In this document: one piece after another, positions 1 to 6,692 of the stretch | How positions within the stretch are numbered: position 1 is the first letter of the stretch | Layout of the letters: each line of letters opens with the position of its first letter | Assembly (NCBI GenBank): GCA_002306745.1 | Contig: DBSW01000066.1 | Span: 1-7,177 of the forward strand | DNA: 7,177 bases | From: Dehalococcoidia bacterium UBA1332 | GTDB taxonomy: Bacteria > Chloroflexota > Dehalococcoidia > Lucifugimonadales > Lucifugimonadaceae | Direction of reading: 5' to 3' | Translations under genes and position numbers: made by a program | Notes under the pieces: model-generated | Seen by the model: only the letters and a program-made list of their open reading frames with translations | What the model was told of the DNA's origin: nothing | Database searches by the model: none

Positions 1-81
1 AGAATCTGTCTCTAATTTAACGATGACCCAGTTGCGCCAACTCCCACCTATAACGAATGTCTTTACTTTTGTAATACGCAT
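1..81 (-). CDS. Mandelate racemase/muconate lactonizing enzyme family protein (enolase superfamily), N-terminal fragment
   Basis: Only the first 27 codons are present; the gene leaves the window at base 1. The ATG is at 81-79. The translation begins MRITKVKTFV and continues with WRNWVIVKLETD. This matches the opening beta strands of sugar-acid dehydratases and racemases of the enolase superfamily, which typically read 'MKIT.V.TF.V...WRNWVFVKVETDEG'. Members remove the alpha proton of a carboxylate with Mg2+ in the cytoplasm, often as galactonate- or mandelate-type dehydratases or racemases. The catalytic barrel is outside the window, so the substrate cannot be named. The next in-frame codons upstream reach a stop (TGA TGA) without another ATG, which supports this start, although no good Shine-Dalgarno is seen. 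It is divergent from the MATE gene at 314. The identification rests on 27 residues but the pattern is characteristic. Confidence 0.8.
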   Translation of the reverse strand, partial: MRITKVKTFVIGGSWRNWVIVKLETDS

Positions 82-257
82 GATTTGAGCATCATAGTCC
101 AACAGTCATCACTTAAAGCTGTCAAATCAGTGGAAAAGAAAACAAGATGCTGTTTCAAATCCCAATTTGATCATTACTCTTCGGTGCACTCAAAAGTATC
201 ACTAACAAACAAAACAGCGATAACCTTCCGAATTATCGGAACATTACCTGCCCAAAA

Positions 258-283
258 ATCACATTCGAACATTCGAAAGTGAT
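258..283. promoter_or_regulatory. 26-bp imperfect palindrome, candidate operator
   Basis: Outer arms ATCAC (258-262) and GTGAT (279-283) enclose inner arms TTCGAA (264-269) and TTCGAA (272-277). Eleven of thirteen base pairs of the dyad are complementary; the mismatches are the central pair 270/271 and the pair 263/278. The inner part is also a tandem 8-bp repeat CATTCGAA (262-269, 270-277). The symmetry, length and placement 31 bp before the MATE start are those expected of a dimeric repressor site such as TetR-, GntR- or MarR-type sites. The regulator is not in the window. An RNA hairpin in a leader is an alternative reading if transcription starts further upstream. Confidence 0.55.
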
Positions 284-286
284 AAT
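258..286 (+). promoter_or_regulatory. Candidate sigma70-type promoter for the MATE gene
   Basis: A -10-like GATAAT (281-286, five of six to TATAAT) follows a -35-like ATCACA (258-263, four of six to TTGACA) with a 17-bp spacer. Transcription would start near 293 and give a short leader before the start at 314. The palindrome at 258-283 fills the spacer, so a protein bound there would block polymerase. The -35 is weak and the assignment is by eye. Confidence 0.4.
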
Positions 287-313
287 ACATATTCAAATTT
301 CAATCATTTCAAA

Positions 314-1672
314 TTGACGGCTACACATAATCCGCGCATGCAACAGATACTCGAGGGATCGATACCCGTAATGTTGCTGCGCCTTTCCGCTCCAAACGTT
401 CTAGCTGTTACAACGATGACTGCAGTTACATTCGCTGATATTTATTTCATAGGCAAACTTGGAACAACTGCATTAGCAAGTCTGGCAATTGTGTTCCCAT
501 TTCAAACTCTTATGGGAATGATGTCCAATGGGGCAATTGGCGGAGGAGTCGCATCGTCGATAGTGCGGGCACTGGGCAGTGGAAGTAAAACGGAAGCAGA
601 AAATACAGCGTGGCATGCTTTCATCATCGCTTCTGTAATGGCGATCTTATATGTGTTAATACTCGGTCTCGGCGCCCGTCCAATTTTCGGATTAATAACA
701 GATTCGAACGAACTGCTTAATGGATCTGTCCGATACGCTCACATAGTTTTTGGAGCGGCTCCAATCATGTGGTTCACCTTTATGCTGGCCGCTATACTCC
801 GTGGTACTGGCGAAATGGTTATTGCGTCTAATGCGGTAATCGTCTCAGGACTCATTCACATTGCGTTATCAGGGGCTTTAACACTTGGCTGGGGACCATT
901 CCCAGAGCTCGGTCTGATTGGGCCTGCATGTGCGATGGTTTTGTCTACGGGACTGGCTGGAATATATCTCGCATTTCAGGTCTTGAATGGTAAAGCAAGA
1001 CTGAAATTACGGTCTCACAAATTGCAATGGCACCCAATAACCGATGTGATGAAGGTGGGAGGATTAGGGTTAATCAATAGCACTGGACTTGTACTTACGG
1101 TTATCGTAGTAACTGCTCTTGTAGGGCGATACGGCGAAGATGCGCTGGCTGGGTACGGACTTGGAAGTCGATTGGAACTAACGTTGGTGCCTATTGCCTT
1201 CGGTATAGGTGCAGCGCTGGTCACCGCTGTCGGAGGTAATATCGGAGCTCGGCAGTTCCCTAGAGCTCGAAAAATAGCCTGGACTGGAGCAGGGGCGACT
1301 TTTGTAATCACATCGATAGCCGGAATCGTTATAGCAATGGAACCATCTATTTGGATCAACCGGTTTACGACTGATTCAAACGTCCATTCGATGGGGGTTT
1401 CCTATCTAACGATCGCAGCACCAATATACGGAGTATTTGCCGGAGGACAAACCCTGTATTTTGCGAGCCAAGGCACTGGCAATATGATCTGGCCCGTAGT
1501 CATCACTTACACAAGGTTCTTAGTGGTGGCGAGTGTAGGATTTACAGCGATGATATTTGATTGGGGCCTAAACGCAACATTTACAGGAGTAGCGATTGGC
1601 CTTGCCGTTCTAGGTGTTGGTCAAATCATTAACGTTCTGTTCACACCTGCATGGAATCGAGACCGTACATAA
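314..1672 (+). CDS. MATE family efflux transporter
   Basis: The 452-residue product is a 12-helix integral membrane protein of the MATE (multidrug and toxic compound extrusion) family, which exports organic cations or metabolites using Na+ or H+ gradients. The two pseudo-symmetric halves are visible. The first opens with helix 1 around residues 25-45, including D41 and the loop IGKLG, and has the ALGSGSKTEAENTA loop near 86-99. ILRGTG at 161-166 is the usual helix-5 motif. The second half repeats the pattern with GLGSRLE (282-288) and VGGNIGARQFPRARK (306-320). Length is normal for the family. The frame starts with TTG at 314; the first in-frame ATG is at 338 (residue 9), and neither has a clear Shine-Dalgarno, so the start is uncertain by eight residues. 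The substrate cannot be read from the sequence. It may be co-regulated with the divergent enolase-superfamily gene through the palindrome at 258-283. Confidence 0.93.
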   Translation: MTATHNPRMQQILEGSIPVMLLRLSAPNVLAVTTMTAVTFADIYFIGKLGTTALASLAIVFPFQTLMGMMSNGAIGGGVASSIVRALGSGSKTEAENTAWHAFIIASVMAILYVLILGLGARPIFGLITDSNELLNGSVRYAHIVFGAAPIMWFTFMLAAILRGTGEMVIASNAVIVSGLIHIALSGALTLGWGPFPELGLIGPACAMVLSTGLAGIYLAFQVLNGKARLKLRSHKLQWHPITDVMKVGGLGLINSTGLVLTVIVVTALVGRYGEDALAGYGLGSRLELTLVPIAFGIGAALVTAVGGNIGARQFPRARKIAWTGAGATFVITSIAGIVIAMEPSIWINRFTTDSNVHSMGVSYLTIAAPIYGVFAGGQTLYFASQGTGNMIWPVVITYTRFLVVASVGFTAMIFDWGLNATFTGVAIGLAVLGVGQIINVLFTPAWNRDRT

Positions 1673-1756
1673 CGTAACTTAAATCTATATAAACGGTATT
1701 TCCTGAATTCAAAAATTATTATCACCAATAAAAAAATATGTGCGGAGAAAGTACTT

Positions 1757-2173
1757 ATGTCACCAAAACTCAATGAACTATTGGTTAGACGCTATGTAGA
1801 AGATGTATGGAACGCAGGCAATCTGGAACTAGTAGATGAACTTTTAGACCCAAATCACATAAGACATGACCCCATTTTGAGTGATGACGTCATCGGTACA
1901 GAATCAATTAAAGCTCAAATTAAATCTTTAAGAACTGGGCTACCCGACCTTAACTTTGATGTAAAGATTTATCCAGCTGCGGATGGCATTCATGTAACTC
2001 GCCAATGGATCTTGACGGGAACTCACCAAGGTAAATGGATGGGCATTAAGCCAACTGGTAATCACATAACAAACACTGGCATGGCTATATCCAGAATTGC
2101 TAACGGAACAATCGCTGAAGAATGGATACAGCGCGACGAAATCGGACTCCGAAAACAAATAGGACAAGCATAA
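1757..2173 (+). CDS. SnoaL-like ester cyclase / NTF2-fold protein
   Basis: The 138-residue product matches the SnoaL-like polyketide cyclase (NTF2-like cone) family across its whole length. Recognisable parts are YVEDVWNAGNLELVDELL (13-30) followed by H37-D38-P39, then GLPDLNFDV (61-69), the strand segment VTRQWILTGTHQG (80-92), the GIKPTGN signature (96-102) and the final ISRIANGTIAEEWIQRD (111-127). True SnoaL enzymes cyclise polyketide esters, but most short stand-alone homologs have unknown small-molecule or stress roles, and no polyketide genes are present here. The start is supported by GGAGA at 1744-1748, eight bases before the ATG. It lies 84 bp after the MATE stop on the same strand, with no convincing terminator between, so cotranscription is possible but not shown. 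It converges with the amidohydrolase gene. Confidence 0.88.
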   Translation: MSPKLNELLVRRYVEDVWNAGNLELVDELLDPNHIRHDPILSDDVIGTESIKAQIKSLRTGLPDLNFDVKIYPAADGIHVTRQWILTGTHQGKWMGIKPTGNHITNTGMAISRIANGTIAEEWIQRDEIGLRKQIGQA

Positions 2174-2240
2174 ATAACTTATCGCCTAACCAAGTACCAC
2201 TCTATAAGAACTCAAATATCTGTTGCCAAAAAGGTAAATA

Positions 2241-2260
2241 ATCGCCAGATTCAACGCGAT
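2241..2260 (-). terminator. Weak hairpin in the convergent gap, possible terminator of the minus-strand operon
   Basis: In the 101-bp gap between the two convergent stops, ATCGC (2241-2245) can pair with GCGAT (2256-2260) across a 10-base loop. Read on the minus strand, the hairpin is followed by TATTTACC and then a run of five T. The stem is only five base pairs, so this is a marginal candidate for termination after the amidohydrolase gene. No better hairpin was seen in the gap for either strand. Confidence 0.2.
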
Positions 2261-2274
2261 CAAAAAAACAAGAT

Positions 2275-3507
2275 TTACGTATCGACGTTAACTCGCACAA
2301 TCCTCTTCGGCGGACCTTCTAGACGCGGGTTAAGGTAAATCTTCATCTCATCTGAAGTAGTTTGCACCTTACCGTGTGTCATAACCAATGCAATATTTTC
2401 TTGTTTCTGTAACACATTGATGTCATCCAACGGGTTTTTGCCACAGATCAGTAAGTCAGCTTGTTTTCCAGGTTCGATCGTGCCAACTCGATCGAGAATT
2501 GATAGAGCATCTGCAGTATTACGCGTCCCCGCAACAATAGCCTCCATTGGTGAAAGTCCACAGTCGACAAATTCAGATAATTCAACCATAGCGTCTCCAG
2601 CCCAACCATCTGTACCCAATGCTATTTTGGTCCCCATCTTATGAGCCTTAGAGACTCCTTCTCTATGGATTGGGTATGCAGCTTCCATACGCTCTTTGGT
2701 CCAAGGTTGCTCGACCTTTGCAACCCGACCAATACTTGTAGTAAAGAGTGTCGGCACGAAATATAAATCTGCCTCCGTAATAGCTTCCAATCCTTCCTCA
2801 TCAATCAGTGCTCCGTGATGAACCATATGAACTCTGGCGTTCACGGCATACTTCAACCCCTCATGGCCATGGGCGTGCGCTGCGACAGGCATATCACGCA
2901 TGCGTGCCTCATCAACAAGGGCGATCAATTCTTCCTCGGTGTAATCAGGCCAATGTACGCGCTCATGTTCCCATTGAAAACCGGCCGTTGCTGCTGTCTT
3001 AATCATCGTGCAACCGGCAGACGCAAGCTCTCTTACAGCCTTACGAATCTCCCATGGTCCATCAGCATGTCTACCGCGTACATGTCCTCCTGACGCATTT
3101 ACCACTCCTGCAGTGATCTGATTAGCGCATTTATCTACGTAGCCTTCATTGATCGCATTCGTCAGTTCTACCGATGGCGGTCCGCCTCCAATACTTACAA
3201 CGGTAGTAACACCAGCTCCCAGTGATTGACGAAGGGTACTAATTGCATTAAATCCAACGCGAAGGTTGATACGAATATCCTCTGGGACATCCTGATTGGG
3301 TGTCACATGAACATGAGAATCGATTATCCCCGGTATGGTGAATTTTCCGGTGGCATCTATCTGAATAACATCCGGAGTAAGGCTTAATTCATCAGGACTA
3401 CCAACTTTAACAATCTTTCCTTCTTCAATGAGGATCACGCCATTTTTCATAGGTGCAGTTCCAGTTCCATCGATTATGGTTGAACCGATAATTGCCTGTT
3501 TTTTCAT
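2275..3507 (-). CDS. Amidohydrolase family protein (imidazolonepropionase-like, COG1228 type)
   Basis: The 410-residue product is a cytoplasmic metal-dependent hydrolase of the amidohydrolase superfamily, closest in pattern to the imidazolonepropionase-like/Xaa-Pro dipeptidase group. It has an N-terminal beta-sandwich start (GSTIIDGTG, 8-16), the metal motif DSHVHV with H65 and H67, a candidate carbamylated lysine K170 (TMIKTAATAG), the histidine cluster AAHAHGHEG (209-217), H231 in VHHG, the catalytic aspartate D300 in LGTDGWAGD, and the closing signature GTIEPGKQADLLI (342-354). All usual binuclear-site ligands are therefore present. Relatives hydrolyse dipeptides or cyclic and acyl amides; the substrate here is unknown. 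I choose the ATG at 3507-3505 because AAAGGAGA lies eight bases upstream and the protein then begins at the normal family position. A longer frame to 3639 would overlap the preceding gene. It follows the lipoprotein gene by 32 bp, suggesting one operon. Confidence 0.92.
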   Translation of the reverse strand: MKKQAIIGSTIIDGTGTAPMKNGVILIEEGKIVKVGSPDELSLTPDVIQIDATGKFTIPGIIDSHVHVTPNQDVPEDIRINLRVGFNAISTLRQSLGAGVTTVVSIGGGPPSVELTNAINEGYVDKCANQITAGVVNASGGHVRGRHADGPWEIRKAVRELASAGCTMIKTAATAGFQWEHERVHWPDYTEEELIALVDEARMRDMPVAAHAHGHEGLKYAVNARVHMVHHGALIDEEGLEAITEADLYFVPTLFTTSIGRVAKVEQPWTKERMEAAYPIHREGVSKAHKMGTKIALGTDGWAGDAMVELSEFVDCGLSPMEAIVAGTRNTADALSILDRVGTIEPGKQADLLICGKNPLDDINVLQKQENIALVMTHGKVQTTSDEMKIYLNPRLEGPPKRIVRVNVDT

Positions 3508-3515
3508 TACGAGAA

Positions 3516-3523
3516 TCTCCTTT
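3516..3523 (-). promoter_or_regulatory. Strong Shine-Dalgarno that fixes the amidohydrolase start
   Basis: On the minus strand the sequence is AAAGGAGA, followed by an 8-base spacer and ATG at 3507. It sits in the 32-bp gap after the lipoprotein stop (3542-3540), so the amidohydrolase is translated independently. It rules out the longer 454-codon reading that starts at 3639. Confidence 0.85.
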
Positions 3524-3539
3524 GAGATATTTGACTCTT

Positions 3540-6500
3540 TTATTTCAGGTTCCGACCTAAAACTGATATGACCTGAAGAAGGTTTCTTTGTCCTGCATAG
3601 TATTCTGCTTCCTGTAATTGAATTTTTAATTCTGCCCAAGGAGCAAATTTAGTACTCTCAGACTTGATTGTTTCTATTACCTGATCGCGCATTTGTTTTG
3701 ACTGGTTATGTAGATCTCGATGAATCATAAGATCCACCATGTATTCGTGGGATTCCAAGAGAGATTCAAACTGCTTTATGAGGCCCGAAACATCTCTATC
3801 GTCGAAAATAAAGTCATTTTCTGTTGACCCGACTAAATTCGTAAACTCTGCAATCATCTTTTGGAACACAGTGATCTCAATAAAATAATCTTGCACCTCT
3901 TGAGAAGCCATAGATATTGATTCTGTGAACGCAGTTTTGGAGGCCGGCTCCAACGTGTGCCCGAAACTCCCCAGCACGTCTGAAAACTCATGACGCTTCA
4001 TACTGGTGGTTGTGATCCCAAATTCGGATATTTTTTCTTGGACATGGCCGGTCTCAGATATCACCTGTGGTGACTTTCCAATGATCTGAATATCCAGACC
4101 TTGTTTTAGCGGCATCGCTACAGTGAACTGTGAGGCATCTTCACAATGAAGATGCGACTTACCTGCCGAAGTAACCGTCACAACCTCACAGTCCTTATAA
4201 GTTCTAATGAAAACAATCGTTTTTGCCGTCTCAGGAACAGCGCTAATTTCAAGAAGCTTGTAATCACCCGAATTACAACTAACAGCAGTTTTACCTGCAC
4301 TGGTTAGACCTAATACTTTGCATCGATGATGTTCTCCACCATAGATTACTTCTGTAACAGAATTAGCAATAGGTATGCTTCCATAAGGAACATAAGTTCT
4401 GCCTACCAGATACGGCGATTCATCGATAGATACCATAACTTTCCAGCCAAGAGGCACTTCTTGATGAATACCCGTCACTGAACTATAAATGGTGGTATCT
4501 GTGCCAGTCCGTAAATTGACGAATCCTTCATCAGTTGCAAGCGTAAACCCGCCTTCGTAAACGTTTATCACCTCGCCTGAAAAAATAAAAGTATCTCCAT
4601 AACCGGGCGCCATTTTTAAGGGATCTGATATAGCCACACCCTGTTTCCAAAACGGTACTTCAGTAGTGGACTGAATAGTGAAATTAAATTCTTCCGACCA
4701 TACCTGTGATCCTTCTTCAGAATTAAGATCATTAGTAACACGCCAGTAGTACTTTCCAGGCTCAAGTGAAGGGCCATCATAAACATACTGATTGAAATAG
4801 CCTTCATCAGCGTTAGACTTTGCTAATCCTTCACCATATTCACCATGAAGGTCTAGATAATATTCATATATCTCGTTGTAATGACGGCCATCAGGGTAAT
4901 GTACAAAACCGTGTAATTCATCCATACCCATACCTGTAAAAACACCGGCCAATTCTCTAGGTGCAAAAGTCAAACCATCCGGGTAATCAGCGGAATGAAC
5001 CAAATTATGGTCTACATCTCTGATCTCTATTTTCGCAGGAGTCGCTTCGGTAATGTTTATAGTTGGCAGCCATCTAAACCTGAGAAAAGAATCTGGCCAT
5101 TGTTCTACATGGGTTTGAAAATTTAAACCATTAAGTTCGCTATCGATTCCGAAACAAGGGTGAACTTCACGTTCCTCAAATCTATGGAATGTACCGTTGG
5201 CCGCAGCCCAATCTATATATTGCTCTATTTCAGAAGGCTTCAAACATGTGAAAAGTCCGTCGTTAAGAATTACTGGCGGATAATCGCTCACACGAAAAAT
5301 ATCACCGTCGTCTGGATAGATCAGGTGTGGTACAGATGGTTTTATTGCAAAGCCGGTAGTGGTTGTAACCGCATCTCCATCATAGTCTCCGGGTACTTCG
5401 ACGCCCTTTATTACATCTCCATAAATAGTTTTTATCGTCTCGGTAGAGGGTGCTTCAGTCGGATCATGCCAAGTATTAGAGGCACCAAGAATCATATCCG
5501 TGCTGTTACGCTCTACAGGAGAATCCCAATAACCATCTAGTTGTTTGTTCGCATGCCGCACGATATGTTTCCATTGGGAATAATCATATTTACCACCCTC
5601 TTCAAAGTCAGCAAAATCAGTGTTAATTAAAGAAGCCCAAGCGTATGGGCCAAATACTTGAACACTCACTTCCTGAATCCGCGCCTGAACCGGGACGTGG
5701 CCTGATGAAAAATCCCCCACAACATGGTCGTCGAGCCCTTCGTATTGAGTCAGTGTTTCTTGAAAGGTCTCTCCTGATTCGAGTGGCTGCACATCAAGAA
5801 TTGTCACCCACTTAATGTTGTTATTAATATCGAGTTTGACATAAAAAGGCCTGGTCATAGGGCCACCGATATTTTTTCCGGTCACAGTAATTTCAAATGA
5901 GCTAAATGAGTTCCCTCCAAAGTGCTCAATGTACTCCGGAAGAATCACATCAGTAATTACTACGCGAGGGTATGCGGATGGGTGAAAAATCTTTAAAGTT
6001 CCAGTGTTGTTGTCCTGATTGTCACCAATAATGTTGCCGTCAGGATTAACCGTGTAAGAAACTTCATTTAAATTGCAGGGAACTTCATCTTTCTTGCAGG
6101 GAATACCAGTTAGGCCGTCCTGAAGTAGGTCACTATCAAAATATGCGTTGACCACCGCGTATCCAGCTTTGTAACCTGTTCGAGCAGGAACTATTATTTC
6201 GCCATTAGCTACGACATCTACAATGCCTTTACTCGTATTAAACGTCACCACTCTAGTGCCGTTTTTAATAACAGCATCTTTAGTACCACGATTGAGAATA
6301 GGAATTTCAGCCTTAATTCCCCATCCAGATGGGAAGTAACCGGTTGTGTCAGGTTGACCCTCATAGCCTACCAACTCCAGTTTTATCCAACGAGGAGCAG
6401 CTGCCGACGGATCAAAGCAAAGGTCCACGCCAGAAATGGCACTTATGATCTCCGTACATTCATATTGGATGATGTAGTCAGGAGTGTTTTGAGGAAGTGC

Positions 6501-6671
6501 ATCCTTAGCCGATTTAGGTTCTTCACTTTGAAATATATCGATATCTTCAAAGTGATTTTCAGAGTGTGAAGCTGACTCACAACCTGTCAAAAACAATACA
6601 ACTAAGACTGAACAAAAAATTAGTTTGTGAAAAATATACACCGCACTGTGAAGTATGCCATATAACTTCAT
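3540..6671 (-). CDS. Large multidomain lipoprotein of unrecognised family
   Basis: I do not recognise this 1043-residue protein as a known family. A signal peptide with hydrophobic stretch 17-28 ends in a lipobox LTGC (28-31), so C31 should be lipidated and the rest extracytoplasmic. A Ser/Glu/Asp-rich linker runs to about 65. Residues 92-230 are beta-rich. Residues 236-310 resemble a CARDB-like adhesion beta-sandwich. GDYDGD (428-433) resembles one Ca2+-binding loop. Residues 445-667 resemble a fibronectin-III-like fold, with YYWRV (641-645) and W658-S659. Residues 690-755 look like a small OB-type barrel. Two repeats with paired cysteines and TSAGK follow (783-857), then a helical tail from about 915. 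The ten cysteines after C31 fall into five local pairs (72/85, 192/199, 476/506, 784/799, 828/843), as expected for disulfides. The start at 6671 has only a weak AGG; a GTG at codon 11 is an alternative. It probably heads an operon with the amidohydrolase; a binding or surface role is a guess. Confidence 0.85.
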   Translation of the reverse strand: MKLYGILHSAVYIFHKLIFCSVLVVLFLTGCESASHSENHFEDIDIFQSEEPKSAKDALPQNTPDYIIQYECTEIISAISGVDLCFDPSAAAPRWIKLELVGYEGQPDTTGYFPSGWGIKAEIPILNRGTKDAVIKNGTRVVTFNTSKGIVDVVANGEIIVPARTGYKAGYAVVNAYFDSDLLQDGLTGIPCKKDEVPCNLNEVSYTVNPDGNIIGDNQDNNTGTLKIFHPSAYPRVVITDVILPEYIEHFGGNSFSSFEITVTGKNIGGPMTRPFYVKLDINNNIKWVTILDVQPLESGETFQETLTQYEGLDDHVVGDFSSGHVPVQARIQEVSVQVFGPYAWASLINTDFADFEEGGKYDYSQWKHIVRHANKQLDGYWDSPVERNSTDMILGASNTWHDPTEAPSTETIKTIYGDVIKGVEVPGDYDGDAVTTTTGFAIKPSVPHLIYPDDGDIFRVSDYPPVILNDGLFTCLKPSEIEQYIDWAAANGTFHRFEEREVHPCFGIDSELNGLNFQTHVEQWPDSFLRFRWLPTINITEATPAKIEIRDVDHNLVHSADYPDGLTFAPRELAGVFTGMGMDELHGFVHYPDGRHYNEIYEYYLDLHGEYGEGLAKSNADEGYFNQYVYDGPSLEPGKYYWRVTNDLNSEEGSQVWSEEFNFTIQSTTEVPFWKQGVAISDPLKMAPGYGDTFIFSGEVINVYEGGFTLATDEGFVNLRTGTDTTIYSSVTGIHQEVPLGWKVMVSIDESPYLVGRTYVPYGSIPIANSVTEVIYGGEHHRCKVLGLTSAGKTAVSCNSGDYKLLEISAVPETAKTIVFIRTYKDCEVVTVTSAGKSHLHCEDASQFTVAMPLKQGLDIQIIGKSPQVISETGHVQEKISEFGITTTSMKRHEFSDVLGSFGHTLEPASKTAFTESISMASQEVQDYFIEITVFQKMIAEFTNLVGSTENDFIFDDRDVSGLIKQFESLLESHEYMVDLMIHRDLHNQSKQMRDQVIETIKSESTKFAPWAELKIQLQEAEYYAGQRNLLQVISVLGRNLK
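4098..4331 (-). repeat. Two-copy protein repeat with C-x14-C and TSAGK core inside the lipoprotein
   Basis: Residues 783-799 (CKVLGLTSAGKTAVSC from C784) and 827-843 (CEVVTVTSAGKSHLHC from C828) are two copies 44 residues apart. Each has cysteines separated by 14 residues and a central TSAGK, and each is followed by a similar beta-strand stretch. The DNA copies have diverged, so this is an old internal duplication and not a recent or slipped repeat. The pattern suggests two small disulfide-stapled beta modules. Confidence 0.7.
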
Positions 6672-6692
6672 AAGATCAGCCTATGGCATACT
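6652..6692. repeat. 11-bp perfect inverted repeat spanning the lipoprotein start codon
   Basis: AGTATGCCATA (6652-6662) and TATGGCATACT (6682-6692) are exact reverse complements separated by 19 bases. The lipoprotein ATG (6671-6669) and most of its weak AGG ribosome site lie in the loop. Each arm holds a nearly self-symmetric 9-mer (TATGCCATA and TATGGCATA), so the arms can also be read as two similar operator half-sites about 28 bp apart. It could act as an mRNA hairpin in the lipoprotein transcript or as a paired DNA operator for the divergent genes. Confidence 0.55.

Larger units (their letters stand above)
82..313. other. Divergent intergenic region between the enolase-superfamily and MATE genes
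   Basis: This 232-bp stretch separates two divergently transcribed genes and must hold both promoters. A short open frame at 85-282 (TTG start, 65 codons) has no recognisable domain, no ribosome binding site and a Ser/Lys-rich low-information translation, so I do not call it a gene. The notable content is the palindrome and promoter candidate at 258-286. A perfect TTGACA on the minus strand at 120-125 has no well-spaced -10 box. Confidence 0.6.

Noticed and set aside
2..88. Open plus-strand frame at the left edge whose translation (LRQLPPITNVFTFVIR) loosely resembles the C-terminus of an Lrp/AsnC regulator
   Set aside because: The opposite strand of the same bases gives a far better match to the enolase-superfamily N-terminus, with a start codon in the right place.
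120..125. Perfect TTGACA on the minus strand upstream of the enolase-superfamily gene
   Set aside because: The only good -10-like sequence, TATGAT at 91-96, is 23 bp away, too far for a normal promoter; nothing suitable lies at 16-18 bp.
85..282. 65-codon open frame with a TTG start in the left intergenic region
   Set aside because: No ribosome site, no domain, low-complexity Ser/Lys-rich translation, and it covers the divergent promoter region including the palindrome.
1015..1359. 114-codon minus-strand open frame inside the MATE gene
   Set aside because: Pro/Thr/Ser/Ala-rich translation is the usual shadow of a Gly/Ala-rich membrane gene; no independent evidence.
1673..1756. Searched the MATE to SnoaL-like gap for a terminator or promoter
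   Set aside because: A/T-rich with no stable hairpin and no convincing -35/-10 pair; only the GGAGA ribosome site is clear.
1883..1894. Perfect 12-bp palindrome GATGACGTCATC inside the SnoaL-like gene
   Set aside because: It lies mid-gene and encodes an ordinary Asp-Asp-Val-Ile segment; most likely chance.
2808..3093. Overlapping plus-strand open frames opposite the amidohydrolase catalytic region
   Set aside because: They mirror His/Gly/Ala-rich codons of the real gene and have no domain or ribosome site.
5160..5540. 126-codon plus-strand open frame opposite the lipoprotein gene
   Set aside because: Cysteine- and tyrosine-rich translation typical of an antisense shadow, no ribosome site, and wholly inside a well-supported gene.
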